Assembly: GCA_902490735.1 (NCBI GenBank)
Contig: CABUFC010000001.1
Span: 186,001-250,000 of the forward strand
Length of the DNA: 64,000 bases
Origin: an uncultured Oscillospiraceae bacterium
Lineage (GTDB): Bacteria; Bacillota; Clostridia; Oscillospirales; Acutalibacteraceae
Direction of reading: 5' to 3'
Part shown: piece by piece, positions 8,867-17,554 of the stretch
Layout of the letters: the number at the start of each line of letters is the position of its first letter
How positions within the stretch are numbered: the first letter of the stretch is position 1
Notes under the pieces: generated by a model
Seen by the model: the letters and a program-made list of their open reading frames with translations, nothing else
What the model was told of the DNA's origin: nothing
The model's database searches: none
Program-made: the position numbers and the translations under genes

Positions 8867-9724
8867 TTGAACACTATTATTAGCATTAAAGATTTATCGT
8901 TTAGCTATAGCAGTGATAAATCATTAGAACGCAGCGCGTTAAAACAGATAAATTTTGATATTTATCAAGGTGAATTTTTAGCAATTATTGGGCATAATGG
9001 TTCCGGAAAATCGACTCTGGCCAAAATGCTCAACGGTTTGTTGGTGCCGCAAACAGGGGACGTTCTCGTGTGTGGCATGAATACAAAAGACCCCAAACTT
9101 TCTATTGATATAAAAAGAAAAGTTGGCATGGTATTTCAAAATCCGGACAATCAGCTTATAGCATCAATAGTCGAAGAAGATGTTGCGTTTGGTCCGGAAA
9201 ACCTTGGATTTGCTCCGGAAGAATCGCAAAAAGCCGTAATGGATGCGTTATACGCTGTTGAAATGTTAGAATATAAAGATTTTGCACCTCATAAATTGTC
9301 CGGTGGACAAAAGCAGCGCGTTGCTATTGCAGGTGTTCTTGCGATGAGTCCGACGTGTTTAGTGCTTGACGAATCGACCGCAATGCTTGACCCAAAAGGT
9401 AGGCAAGAGGTGCTAAATACTGTTTTAAGGCTTAATAAAGAACATAACATAACAGTTGTATATATTACGCATTTTATGGAAGAGGCCGTTTGTGCTGACC
9501 GCATTGTAGTTATGAACCAGGGCGAGATATTAAAGGTTGATACGCCTAAAAATATTTACACGGATGATTCTTGCATAAAAAAAGCCAAAATTTCGCTTCC
9601 ACAAACTCTTGAGCTTGTAAAATCGCTTGAAGAATCAGGAATTAATTTTAACGAAATCCCGCTTAACGAGGATGAATTTGTTTCATGCGTAAAATCCTTT
9701 TTTAAAGGAGGTTTAAACGCATGA
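8867..9724 (+). CDS. ecfA1: ECF transporter ATPase A1
   Basis: About 285 aa from TTG 8867, chosen because it just follows the upstream stop and gives the usual N-terminus (NTIISIKDLSFSY); an upstream TTG at 8831 would overlap the methyltransferase. Walker A GHNGSGKST, Q-loop FQNPDNQ, signature LSGGQKQR and Walker B CLVLDESTAMLDPKGR are intact. With ecfA2 and ecfT it forms the energising module shared by many vitamin-specific S components. No S component adjoins the operon, which is usual for group II ECF systems. Confidence 0.9.
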   Translation: MNTIISIKDLSFSYSSDKSLERSALKQINFDIYQGEFLAIIGHNGSGKSTLAKMLNGLLVPQTGDVLVCGMNTKDPKLSIDIKRKVGMVFQNPDNQLIASIVEEDVAFGPENLGFAPEESQKAVMDALYAVEMLEYKDFAPHKLSGGQKQRVAIAGVLAMSPTCLVLDESTAMLDPKGRQEVLNTVLRLNKEHNITVVYITHFMEEAVCADRIVVMNQGEILKVDTPKNIYTDDSCIKKAKISLPQTLELVKSLEESGINFNEIPLNEDEFVSCVKSFFKGGLNA

Positions 9725-10587
9725 GTATTTTAAAAGCAAATAATTTAACATACACTTATTCAAAAAACAGCATGCTTAAGGTTGACGCTGTAAAAAATGT
9801 TTCTTTTTCCGTAGAATCCGGTGAAATCATTGGCGTTGTTGGTCATACGGGAAGCGGCAAATCAACCCTTATGCAGATGTTAAACGGTTTAATTACACCG
9901 GACAGTGGCGAAGTGCTTTTTAAAGGCGAAAATATATTCATCGATAAGATAAAACTTCGCGAATATCGCTTTAAAATCGGGCTTGTATTTCAGTACCCGG
10001 AATATCAGATTTTTGAAGAATCCTGTTATAAAGAAATAGCTTTTGGACCATCAAACATGGGCTTAGAGGCTTCTGAAATTGACTTTAGAGTACGTGATTC
10101 AATTAAAAGTGTAGGGCTTGATGAAACTTTTCTTGATAAATCTCCGTTTGATTTATCCGGAGGAGAAAAAAGAAGGATTGCAATTGCAAGCATAATTGCC
10201 ATGCGGCCTGAAATTTTAGTATTAGACGAGCCTACCGCAGGGCTTGATCCGCAGGGTAAAAACGACCTTTTAAATCTAATTTTGGATTACCGAAAAACCA
10301 CAAATGCCGCTGTAATAATTGTTTCGCATAATATGGAAGACATGGCGAAGGTCGCAGATAAGATTTTGGTATTAAAGTCCGGAGAGGCTTTGATGTTTGA
10401 TACGGTTAATAATGTGTTTGATAATTTGGATGTTATTGAAAGCACCGGTCTTATGCTGCCTTCCGTTGCAAAAATAATTAAAAAGCTAAAAGACCAAAAA
10501 ATATTGAATTGCCCAAATGTTTACACTGTTCCCGCGGCAAAAGAAGCAATTTTATCTGCTATAAAGGAGCGTGATAAAAATGCTTAA
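9721..10587 (+). CDS. ecfA2: ECF transporter ATPase A2
   Basis: 288 aa. Walker A GHTGSGKST is at about residues 41-49, Q-loop FQYPEYQIFEE at about 90-100, then the signature LSGGEKRR and Walker B ILVLDEPTAGLDPQG. The FQYPEYQ motif is typical of EcfA2 (CbiO2). The ATG overlaps the ecfA1 stop (ATGA) behind AAAGGAGG, indicating coupled expression and an A1/A2 heterodimer. Confidence 0.92.
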   Translation: MSILKANNLTYTYSKNSMLKVDAVKNVSFSVESGEIIGVVGHTGSGKSTLMQMLNGLITPDSGEVLFKGENIFIDKIKLREYRFKIGLVFQYPEYQIFEESCYKEIAFGPSNMGLEASEIDFRVRDSIKSVGLDETFLDKSPFDLSGGEKRRIAIASIIAMRPEILVLDEPTAGLDPQGKNDLLNLILDYRKTTNAAVIIVSHNMEDMAKVADKILVLKSGEALMFDTVNNVFDNLDVIESTGLMLPSVAKIIKKLKDQKILNCPNVYTVPAAKEAILSAIKERDKNA

Positions 10588-11392
10588 AGATGTTTCTTTC
10601 GGTCAGTTTTATCCAACCGGATCCATCATTCATAAGGTGGACGCACGTTTAAAACTTGTTATTTTAATTGCATATATTGTCTTTATTTTTCTATCATCAA
10701 ACTTTTATTCTTTGGCACTTTGTTCATTGTTTTTGATTGTAATTATCGCGTTAACAAAAATACCAATTAGAATTTACGTAAAAAATTTCAAAGTAATTTT
10801 GCCGATTATTGTCCTTACTTCTTTGTTAAATGCAATTTATTATCACGAAGGTACAGAGCTTTTAAACTTAAGGCTTTTTAGTATTTATTCCGGGGGACTA
10901 TACCGAGCGCTGTTTATGTCTTTAAGAATTATAATTTTAATTCTTATAAGCTCGGTGCTAAGCTATACCGCAACTCCGACAGAGCTTACAGATTCCATTG
11001 AAAGCCTTATGACACCTTTAAAATACATTGGCCTTGGTACAGCTGTGCATACTATTGCAATGATGATGACTATTGCTCTACGTTTTATTCCTACTCTTAT
11101 TGAAGAGACCGATAAAATAATGGCCAGCCAAAAAGCACGCGGTGCCGATATTGATACAGGCGGACTTGTAAAGCGAGTAAAAGCGCTGGTACCGGTTATT
11201 ATTCCTTTGCTTATTTCTTCAGTAAGACGTGCGTTTGAACTGGCAGATGCCATGGAAAGCAGATGCTACAACGGCGGAAAAGGAAGAGTTAGAATGAAGC
11301 GCATGAAGCTTCATTTAAAAGACTATGTTTCGCTTATAATATGCATATGTGTATTTGCATCGGTAATTTTAATAAATATTTTTTTAAGTTAG
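10580..11392 (+). CDS. ecfT: ECF transporter transmembrane component EcfT
   Basis: About 270 aa from ATG 10580, which has AGGAG (10565-10569) at good spacing; the in-frame GTG at 10571 is too close to that RBS. It has about five to six membrane segments. The two conserved coupling motifs are visible: QKARGADIDTGG (A-R-G) and AMESRCYNGGKGRVRM (S-R-C/G). It couples the A1/A2 ATPases to interchangeable S components. Overlaps the end of ecfA2. Confidence 0.92.
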   Translation: MLKDVSFGQFYPTGSIIHKVDARLKLVILIAYIVFIFLSSNFYSLALCSLFLIVIIALTKIPIRIYVKNFKVILPIIVLTSLLNAIYYHEGTELLNLRLFSIYSGGLYRALFMSLRIIILILISSVLSYTATPTELTDSIESLMTPLKYIGLGTAVHTIAMMMTIALRFIPTLIEETDKIMASQKARGADIDTGGLVKRVKALVPVIIPLLISSVRRAFELADAMESRCYNGGKGRVRMKRMKLHLKDYVSLIICICVFASVILINIFLS

Positions 11393-11396
11393 AATT

Positions 11397-12131
11397 ATGA
11401 GAAAGTTATTAACAATAAGTTTTATCGGAACAAATTATGTAGGTTGGCAATTCCAAAAAAACGGGATATCTCTGCAGGAAACAGTAGGGGATGCATTTAA
11501 AAAGGTTTATGGACAAAATATTCCTATTACCGGCTGCAGTAGGACCGATTCGGGAGTGCATGCTTTAAATTATTACCTGCATTTTGACGATATAAAAGGA
11601 ATTGAAAATGAAAAAATTGTTTTAGCTTTAAATAACTATCTACCCGAAGATATCGCGGCTAAAACATGTACAGATGTGTCCGATGATTTTCACGCCAGAT
11701 ACAGTGCAAAAAGTAAAACCTATATTTATAAAATATATACAGGCGTGCGAAATCCGTTTTTAGAACAAAGAGCTTACAGAATTAAGCAAAAAAACGTTAA
11801 TTTGGAAAAAATAAATGCTTTTGCGCATAATCTGCTTGGACAACATGATTTTTCTTCTTTTTGTGCGGCAGGTACAGATGTACAAGATAAAGTAAGAAAT
11901 TTATATAAGGCTTGTGCATATAAATTTGATGATGATGTTATAGCTTTTGAATTTTCAGCTGACGGATTTTTGTACAATATGGTAAGAATATTGTCCGGTA
12001 CTTTTTTAGAAGTAAATTCAGGTAAAATATCAGCAGATGACGCTGATAAAATAATCGAAGCGAAAAATCGAAGCCTTGCCGGTATAACCTTGCCGGCATA
12101 TGGTCTGTATTTAAAGGAAGTTCATTATTAA
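11397..12131 (+). CDS. truA: tRNA pseudouridine(38-40) synthase TruA
   Basis: 244 aa. The catalytic aspartate is D51 in GCSRTDSGVHA. FHARYSAKSKTYIYKIY and FLYNMVRILSGTFLEV are the other conserved blocks of TruA. It makes pseudouridine in the anticodon stem-loop of several tRNAs. Location after ecfA1-A2-T is the common Firmicutes arrangement. Confidence 0.95.
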   Translation: MRKLLTISFIGTNYVGWQFQKNGISLQETVGDAFKKVYGQNIPITGCSRTDSGVHALNYYLHFDDIKGIENEKIVLALNNYLPEDIAAKTCTDVSDDFHARYSAKSKTYIYKIYTGVRNPFLEQRAYRIKQKNVNLEKINAFAHNLLGQHDFSSFCAAGTDVQDKVRNLYKACAYKFDDDVIAFEFSADGFLYNMVRILSGTFLEVNSGKISADDADKIIEAKNRSLAGITLPAYGLYLKEVHY

Positions 12132-12143
12132 GGAGGTGCTTTT

Positions 12144-13454
12144 GTGGCAAATATCAGAAAAAAGGTTAGCCGTATTCCAAATAAAAATCCAAAGGTTGAT
12201 GCAGTATCTGAGATTAAAATGCGGCCTGCAGTTAGCGGTAAATCGGCAAATTCAAAACCAAAGCCACAAAAGAAGGCGCCTGGTAAAGCAAGAAAGTCAT
12301 CTAATCCAATAATAAAGTTTTATGGGCTTAAGTTGTTGCCCGCATTTAAAGCTTCTAAACAAAGAAAGAATATTTTTAAATTTGCGGCGGCAGCGATTTT
12401 AATAATTGTATTGTTTTTTTTAATTGCTACACCGCCCACAGGGCTTCCTGAAGCCATCACAAATATAATTGCATCTTCAGGTGGCGGCAGCGGGTTTCCT
12501 GTTCGTGCCGAAGGAAGCCATATTGAAGGGATGTTTTCAAGTTCTAAAAACACATTTGTTTTAACAGACACAAATCTTTTGGCATTTAATAAAAACGGTA
12601 AGGAATTTTTAAATATTCAGCACGGCTATTCGGATCCGTATTTTTCTGTATCTAGTGCCAGAGCCCTTGTTTACAATTTGCATGATACCGATTATATGGT
12701 GACGAATTATAAATCGACGGTAATATCCGATAGAACCGAAAATGAGATTTTGCTTGCAACCATTTCAAATTCCGGAAACTTTGCGCTTGTTACAAAATCT
12801 ACCGGCTACGAAGCGGAAGTAAATGTGTTTAACAAGAAAAACAAGCTTATTTACAAATGGTTGTCTGCGGATGAGGCAGTTTCTTCGGTGCTGTTAAGTC
12901 CAAACGGAAAAATGTTAACTGTAGTTACCGTAACGGTATCTTCCGGAACGCTTGTTTCAAAAATTTACTGTTTAAACTTTAAATCTGCAAATCCTGTGTT
13001 TAAATACGAATTAAACGGTTCGGTATTATCGCTTAACAATTTAACCTCTAATTTGTTTTCTGTTGTGCTAAATAATAGAATAATTTATTACAATTGGACA
13101 AAAGGCGAAGTTTTTTCTTCCGATTTAAATAACTCTGTTGCTTTTTATAAAACGGATAATAAATCCCAAAATATAGTTGTTTGCAAAAACGGAATTATTA
13201 CTGATTCGTATATTATTTCGTTATATAATAACTCTAAGCTTGTTAATCAATTTGAATATTCAGGTCAAATAACTGATATTGATGTTTACCATGATAATAT
13301 TTATGTTTTGTCCACGCAACGCGTAGATGTTTTAAATTTTAAAGGGGAAAAAGTCAATAGCAGTGATTTTGAGCACATTTTAAAATACATGGTTGTTGGA
13401 AGCTCAGACTCTGTTATTATGTGTGACGACTATTCTTTATATAAAGCTTTTTAG
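12144..13454 (+). CDS. DUF5711 family membrane-anchored beta-propeller-like protein
   Basis: 436 aa from a GTG start with AAGGAGGTG at the correct distance. The first ~75 residues are Lys/Pro-rich and cytoplasmic, followed by one membrane segment (about 77-97, AAAAILIIVLFFLIATPP). The remaining ~330 residues are an extracellular domain of repeating beta-rich units (SPNGKMLTVVTVTV, YDN-type turns), as in the DUF5711 family. No catalytic motif is seen. It precedes cvpA and pgsA, which suggests an envelope role; function is unknown. Confidence 0.7.
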   Translation: MANIRKKVSRIPNKNPKVDAVSEIKMRPAVSGKSANSKPKPQKKAPGKARKSSNPIIKFYGLKLLPAFKASKQRKNIFKFAAAAILIIVLFFLIATPPTGLPEAITNIIASSGGGSGFPVRAEGSHIEGMFSSSKNTFVLTDTNLLAFNKNGKEFLNIQHGYSDPYFSVSSARALVYNLHDTDYMVTNYKSTVISDRTENEILLATISNSGNFALVTKSTGYEAEVNVFNKKNKLIYKWLSADEAVSSVLLSPNGKMLTVVTVTVSSGTLVSKIYCLNFKSANPVFKYELNGSVLSLNNLTSNLFSVVLNNRIIYYNWTKGEVFSSDLNNSVAFYKTDNKSQNIVVCKNGIITDSYIISLYNNSKLVNQFEYSGQITDIDVYHDNIYVLSTQRVDVLNFKGEKVNSSDFEHILKYMVVGSSDSVIMCDDYSLYKAF

Positions 13455-13464
13455 GAGGGCCATT

Positions 13465-14154
13465 TTGGGTATAATTCTTGATTTGTTAATAGTTTTAATT
13501 GTTGCTGTATTTGTGTTTTTTTCTGCTAAAAAAGGATTTGTCAAAACGGCAATTGAACTTGTTGGATTTTTCTTAGCTGTTCAAATTTCGTTCTTTCTTG
13601 GCGGTTTTTTAGCCGATCAAATTTATGATAGGGCGGTGTCTCCGGCCCTTACAAACAGCATTGAAGAAAAAGTTACCGCCAGTGAACTAAAAACCACCGA
13701 AGAGGCTGTGAATGCCGTGTGGGACAATTTGCCGGAATTTGTTACCGGTACCGCCGGCAATTTTGGGGTATCTAAGCAGTCGGTTGTTTTAAGCTTTAAA
13801 AGCAGTGCAACAAATTCCGCTTCTGCAGTTGCCACAGCTACAGATGAAATTGCTAAACCTATTATTGTTAACATAATTAAAGTTATACTTTATGTGGTGC
13901 TGTTTTCGGTTCTTTCAATTTTAATCAAATGGCTTGCACACATATTAAACAAAATGTTTAAGGTCTCAATTATAGGTAAGCTTAATGCTTTTTTAGGTGG
14001 TTTTTTAGGTCTTTTAAAAGGCTTGGTAATTGTAACTGCGTTTTGCATATTAATTTCTGTTTGTATGAAATTTTCTAAAGACGGATTTTTCATTTTTACA
14101 GATGAAAATGTTTCATCTTCATATATATTTAAGTTTTTATCTGAAATTATTTAA
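13465..14154 (+). CDS. cvpA: CvpA family membrane protein
   Basis: About 229 aa from TTG 13465, which follows AGGAGGG and gives MGIILDLLIVLIVAVFVFFSAKKG, the standard CvpA start; an upstream in-frame start at 13393 would overlap the DUF5711 gene. Four membrane segments are split by an extracellular stretch at about residues 50-135. The family (colicin V production/YkwD-associated) is linked to envelope homeostasis in other bacteria; the molecular role is not established here. Confidence 0.78.
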   Translation: MGIILDLLIVLIVAVFVFFSAKKGFVKTAIELVGFFLAVQISFFLGGFLADQIYDRAVSPALTNSIEEKVTASELKTTEEAVNAVWDNLPEFVTGTAGNFGVSKQSVVLSFKSSATNSASAVATATDEIAKPIIVNIIKVILYVVLFSVLSILIKWLAHILNKMFKVSIIGKLNAFLGGFLGLLKGLVIVTAFCILISVCMKFSKDGFFIFTDENVSSSYIFKFLSEII

Positions 14155-14172
14155 AGTTTGGGGAAGTTTAAA

Positions 14173-14739
14173 ATGGGGAAAAATAAAATAATAACTATAC
14201 CGAACATCATTTCGCTTTTTAGAATTTTGCTTATACCGTTTATTATTGTTTCATATTTAGACGGTCGCTTTTGGACCGCATTCGGATTGATTATATTGTC
14301 CGGATTCAGTGATGTGTTAGACGGTTTTTTAGCGCGTCATTTTAATATGGTCTCCGATTTTGGCAAAATTTTAGACCCTATTGCTGACAAATTAACGCAA
14401 GTAGCAATTGTTCTTATGTTACTTCTTGACCATTTGCACCTTGTAGCTGTATGGGTTTTGTTGATAGTTCTTTTTATTAAAGAACTCGCTACACTAATCT
14501 TAGCTACATATTTGTTGAACGATGGGGTAAAGGCTGTATCTGCCCGCTGGTGGGGTAAGGTTGCGACCTGCTCTGTATATTTAACGGTTATTTTAATGGT
14601 TTTAAACAGTGCCGGAATAAATATTATTTCGGACTTAATAATTAGCATAGCAGCATTTTTTTCCGCATTCATGTTGTGTGTTTCAACTGTCGGATATTTC
14701 AAAACGCTGTTGTTACCGCTTATAACAAAGAAGGAGTAA
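14173..14739 (+). CDS. pgsA: CDP-diacylglycerol--glycerol-3-phosphate 3-phosphatidyltransferase
   Basis: 188 aa from ATG 14173, which has GGGGAAG 6 nt upstream; a TTG at 14158 overlaps that RBS. The CDP-alcohol phosphotransferase motif D-G-x2-A-R-x8-G-x3-D-x3-D is complete (DGFLARHFNMVSDFGKILDPIAD, about residues 50-72). It has about five membrane segments. It makes phosphatidylglycerol phosphate, the precursor of phosphatidylglycerol and cardiolipin. Confidence 0.93.
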   Translation: MGKNKIITIPNIISLFRILLIPFIIVSYLDGRFWTAFGLIILSGFSDVLDGFLARHFNMVSDFGKILDPIADKLTQVAIVLMLLLDHLHLVAVWVLLIVLFIKELATLILATYLLNDGVKAVSARWWGKVATCSVYLTVILMVLNSAGINIISDLIISIAAFFSAFMLCVSTVGYFKTLLLPLITKKE

Positions 14740-14743
14740 ATTA

Positions 14744-17002
14744 ATGTTAAAAATGTGTTCCAAATGTGGAAAAAGGCCTGCAGTTATTTTTGTGGCAGAT
14801 GCCGCCAATAAATCATCTGATCCAAGCGGACTTTGCCTTGTTTGCGCTAAAGAAATGGGGCTTAAACCTGTTGATGATTTGCTGAAAAAGATGAATATTT
14901 CCGAAGAAAATATTGAAGAAATCAGTGAGCAAATGATGGGGATGATGCCGCTAGATGATGACGACATGGATGACGATTTAGCTGGCGGTGCGCCCACTTT
15001 TCCTTTTTTAAATAATATTTTCGGCAAGCCCGAAGAAGATAGCAAGAAAAAAGACGACAAAAAGAAAAACTCTAAAAAGCGTAAATTCTTAAATACTTAC
15101 GGCATCAATTTAACAGAAAAAGCAAGAAACGGTCTTTTAGATGCCATTGTAGGCCGTGAAAACGAGATTTATAGAGTAATTCAAATTTTATCAAGAAGAA
15201 CAAAGAATAATCCCTGCCTTATTGGAGAGCCCGGTGTCGGCAAAACCGCTATAGCTGAAGGCCTTGCAATAAAAATTGCAACCGGCAACGTTCCGGCGAG
15301 ATTAAAAGACAAAGAAATTTATCTTTTAGATCTTACAAGCCTTGTTGCCGGCACTCAGTTTAGAGGTCAGTTTGAAAGCCGCGTTAAAGGGCTTGTGGAA
15401 GAAATTAAAGCCGAAGGTAATATCGTTTTATTCATTGATGAACTTCACAACATTGTAGGCGCCGGCAATTCTGATGGCGCCATGAATGCCAGCAACATTT
15501 TAAAGCCTGCGCTTTCTCGTGGTGAAATTCATGTTATAGGTGCAACAACCTTAAAAGAATACCGCCAGTTTATTGAAAAAGACGCGGCTTTAGAGCGACG
15601 CTTCCAGCCGGTTATTATCGATGAACCGTCAGTAGAAAACGCAGTTAATATGATTACCGCAATTAAAAGCTATTATGAAGGTTATCATAATGTTAAAATT
15701 ACCGATGATATTGCTAAAAAAGCAGTAACTTTATCTGAGAGGTACATCACAGATAGATTTTTGCCTGATAAAGCCATTGATTTGATTGACGAAGCATCTG
15801 CTTGCGCCAGCCTTAAAAATCATAATATTGATGAGCTTTATATTGAAAATCAAAAAATGGACGGACTTCTTAAAGATGAAGAAGCTTTGACATCTGATCT
15901 TGAAAATCCAGACTACGAAAAACTTGCGAAAGTGCGCTCGGATATAGAAATTAGCAAAGCAAAGATAAATGAGCTGTCTAAAAAAACCGAACAAAATTTT
16001 GTTACCGAAGACGACCTTGCTGAAGTAATTGAATTGTGGACTGCAATTCCGGCTTCTAAGATTAAAGAGAGTGATGTGCTAAAGGTAAAAAATCTTAAAG
16101 ATTATTTACTTAAAAGGGTAAAAGGACAGGACGAACCTATTGATAAGGTTGTAGCTGCCGTAAAACGTTCGAGAATTAAAATCAATAAAAGTCACCGACC
16201 GGCATCTTTTATTTTTATAGGTTCTACAGGAGTTGGCAAAACCGAGCTTGCAAAGGCACTTTCACAATATTTATTTGATACGCCCGAAACACTGATTCGA
16301 TTTGATATGTCTGAATTTATGGAAAAGCACTCGGTATCAAGGCTTATAGGTGCTCCTCCCGGATATGTCGGCTTTGACGAGGCGGGCCAGTTAACCGAAA
16401 AGGTTCGCAGAAAACCTTACTCTGTAGTTTTGTTTGATGAAATTGAAAAAGCGCATCCGGATGTTTTGAATATTTTGCTTCAAATTTTGGATGACGGTAG
16501 GGTTACAGACGCTCAAGGGCGTGTTGTAAATTTTGAAAATACTATTATTATCATGACATCTAATGCAGGAAGCGAAAAAAGTGAAATGCTTTTAGGGTTT
16601 GGTAAAAATGCGGCCGCTGCAAGCAACGAGAAAGCAATTAAAGCCTTAGAAGAATTTTTACATCCTGAGTTTTTAGCTAGAGTTGATGAAATTGTCTGTT
16701 TTAATCCGCTTGACTTTAATGCATTAACTGCAATCGCTGAGATTGCTTTAAATGATTTGTCAGATTCGCTAAAAGAAAGAAAAATTGAACTTTTCTTTTC
16801 TAAAGATGTTTGTGAGTATTTTGCAACTAATTGTAATGCCCAAAAACGTGGTGCCAGAGACCTAAAAAACAATATTAGAAAAAGTGTGGAAGATGTAATT
16901 ATTGATAAATTACTTGACAGTTATGGTACTCCGGTTTCTTCGATAAAATTGAGCATAAATGACGGATTAAAAATTGATTATATTTTTAATAAAACTGCTT
17001 GA
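14744..17002 (+). CDS. clpE: ClpE-type AAA+ unfoldase with N-terminal zinc finger
   Basis: 752 aa. The N-terminus has a CxxC...CxxC zinc finger (Cys5, Cys8, Cys31, Cys34), then an acidic linker, and lacks the double Clp_N repeat of ClpC/ClpB. Two AAA+ modules follow: Walker A GEPGVGKT with Walker B LFIDELHN, and GSTGVGKT with LFDEIEKAHPDV. Between them is a short coiled-coil middle domain (about residues 365-420). This plan matches ClpE, a partner of ClpP in protein quality control. No CtsR-like operator was noticed upstream; it follows pgsA by 4 bp. Confidence 0.85.
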   Translation: MLKMCSKCGKRPAVIFVADAANKSSDPSGLCLVCAKEMGLKPVDDLLKKMNISEENIEEISEQMMGMMPLDDDDMDDDLAGGAPTFPFLNNIFGKPEEDSKKKDDKKKNSKKRKFLNTYGINLTEKARNGLLDAIVGRENEIYRVIQILSRRTKNNPCLIGEPGVGKTAIAEGLAIKIATGNVPARLKDKEIYLLDLTSLVAGTQFRGQFESRVKGLVEEIKAEGNIVLFIDELHNIVGAGNSDGAMNASNILKPALSRGEIHVIGATTLKEYRQFIEKDAALERRFQPVIIDEPSVENAVNMITAIKSYYEGYHNVKITDDIAKKAVTLSERYITDRFLPDKAIDLIDEASACASLKNHNIDELYIENQKMDGLLKDEEALTSDLENPDYEKLAKVRSDIEISKAKINELSKKTEQNFVTEDDLAEVIELWTAIPASKIKESDVLKVKNLKDYLLKRVKGQDEPIDKVVAAVKRSRIKINKSHRPASFIFIGSTGVGKTELAKALSQYLFDTPETLIRFDMSEFMEKHSVSRLIGAPPGYVGFDEAGQLTEKVRRKPYSVVLFDEIEKAHPDVLNILLQILDDGRVTDAQGRVVNFENTIIIMTSNAGSEKSEMLLGFGKNAAAASNEKAIKALEEFLHPEFLARVDEIVCFNPLDFNALTAIAEIALNDLSDSLKERKIELFFSKDVCEYFATNCNAQKRGARDLKNNIRKSVEDVIIDKLLDSYGTPVSSIKLSINDGLKIDYIFNKTA

Positions 17003-17027
17003 CTTAAAGCGAGGAATATGTTAAAAT
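16999..17027 (+). promoter_or_regulatory. Promoter of tRNA-Gly/tRNA-Arg
   Basis: TTGACT (16999-17004), 17-bp spacer, TAAAAT (17022-17027). The predicted start is about 12 nt ahead of tRNA-Gly. The -35 includes the clpE stop codon. Confidence 0.65.
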
Positions 17028-17040
17028 ATTCCTTGCTTTT
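17006..17040 (+). terminator. clpE terminator overlapping the tRNA promoter
   Basis: Inverted repeat AAAGC-AGGAATAT / ATATTCCT-GCTTT with a short loop and trailing T residues. It begins just after the clpE stop. It also contains the spacer and -10 of the promoter that serves the tRNAs. Confidence 0.7.
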
Positions 17041-17046
17041 AAAGGT

Positions 17047-17121
17047 GCGGGTGTAGTTCAATGGTTAGAATTCCAGCCTTCCAAGCTGGCTGTGTGGGTT
17101 CGATTCCCATCACCCGCTCCA
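17047..17121 (+). tRNA. tRNA-Gly (UCC)
   Basis: Complete cloverleaf. The 7-bp acceptor stem is GCGGGTG/CACCCGC, followed by a D-arm, anticodon stem CCAGC/GCTGG with loop CTTCCAA (anticodon TCC), T-arm GTGGGTTCGATTCCCAT, discriminator T and an encoded CCA. Confidence 0.95.
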
Positions 17122-17129
17122 TTTTTTAT

Positions 17130-17206
17130 GCGCTGATAGCTCAGCTGGATAGAGCATCTGCCTTCTAAGCAGAGGGTCGGGGGTTCGAGTCCCTTTCAGC
17201 GCGCCA
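17130..17206 (+). tRNA. tRNA-Arg (UCU)
   Basis: Complete cloverleaf. Acceptor stem GCGCTGA/TCAGCGC, D-arm, anticodon loop CTTCTAA (anticodon TCT), T-arm GGGGGTTCGAGTCCC, discriminator G and an encoded CCA. It is 8 bp after tRNA-Gly and shares its promoter. Its 3' half is copied again downstream. Confidence 0.95.
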
Positions 17207-17243
17207 AAAAAAGAGCAATACCTTTTGGTGTTGCTCTTTTTTA
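17207..17243 (+). terminator. Terminator of the tRNA transcript
   Basis: AAAAGAGCAA / TTGCTCTTTT stem with ACC/GGT extending into a TTTT loop, ending in a T-run. It directly follows the CCA of tRNA-Arg. Confidence 0.85.
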
Positions 17244-17252
17244 GTTTTATAT

Positions 17253-17411
17253 GCTGAAAGGGACTCGAAAAGGCCGGTCGCAAAGCGATGCCGAACATCC
17301 GGTGGATGTTTGGCAAGGCCGCGGGCGTGTAGCCGCAACAGTTGCGGCGTAGCGAGTCCCTTTCAGCGCGCCAAAAAAAAGAGCAATACCGTAGGGTGTT
17401 GCTCTTTTTTA
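17253..17411. repeat. Stem-loop element with second copy of the tRNA-Arg 3' end and terminator
   Basis: A 15-bp perfect inverted repeat (17253-17267 and 17353-17367) reproduces the T-arm and acceptor 3' strand of tRNA-Arg, which itself is at 17186-17200. The enclosed ~85 bp is G+C-rich and contains three small hairpins (TCGCAAAGCGA; AACATCC/GGATGTT; CCGCAAC/GTTGCGG). After the right arm come GCGCGCC and a copy of the tRNA terminator (17374-17411) whose loop differs but whose stem is kept. It contains no gene. It may be a mobile stem-loop repeat that targets tRNA ends or the scar of an excised element. The rest of the stretch to 17551 shows only AT-rich sequence and the RBS of the next gene. 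Confidence 0.7.
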
Positions 17412-17554
17412 TTAGCGTAATGCTGCATTTTTATCGGAAAAATCATTCGCTGAAATATTTCGAAAATTGATTACAATATTTTATAATAATTGATATTTTG
17501 TTCTTGAAATTGTTTGGCTTTACATTTAAGATATAAGGTGTAGGAGGTGCTTTG

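Noticed and set aside
17110..17316. Minus-strand reading frame of 68 codons containing GTRTPDPLLRRQ
   Set aside because: It is antisense to tRNA-Arg and the stem-loop element. This peptide is a familiar spurious translation of tRNA-Arg genes.
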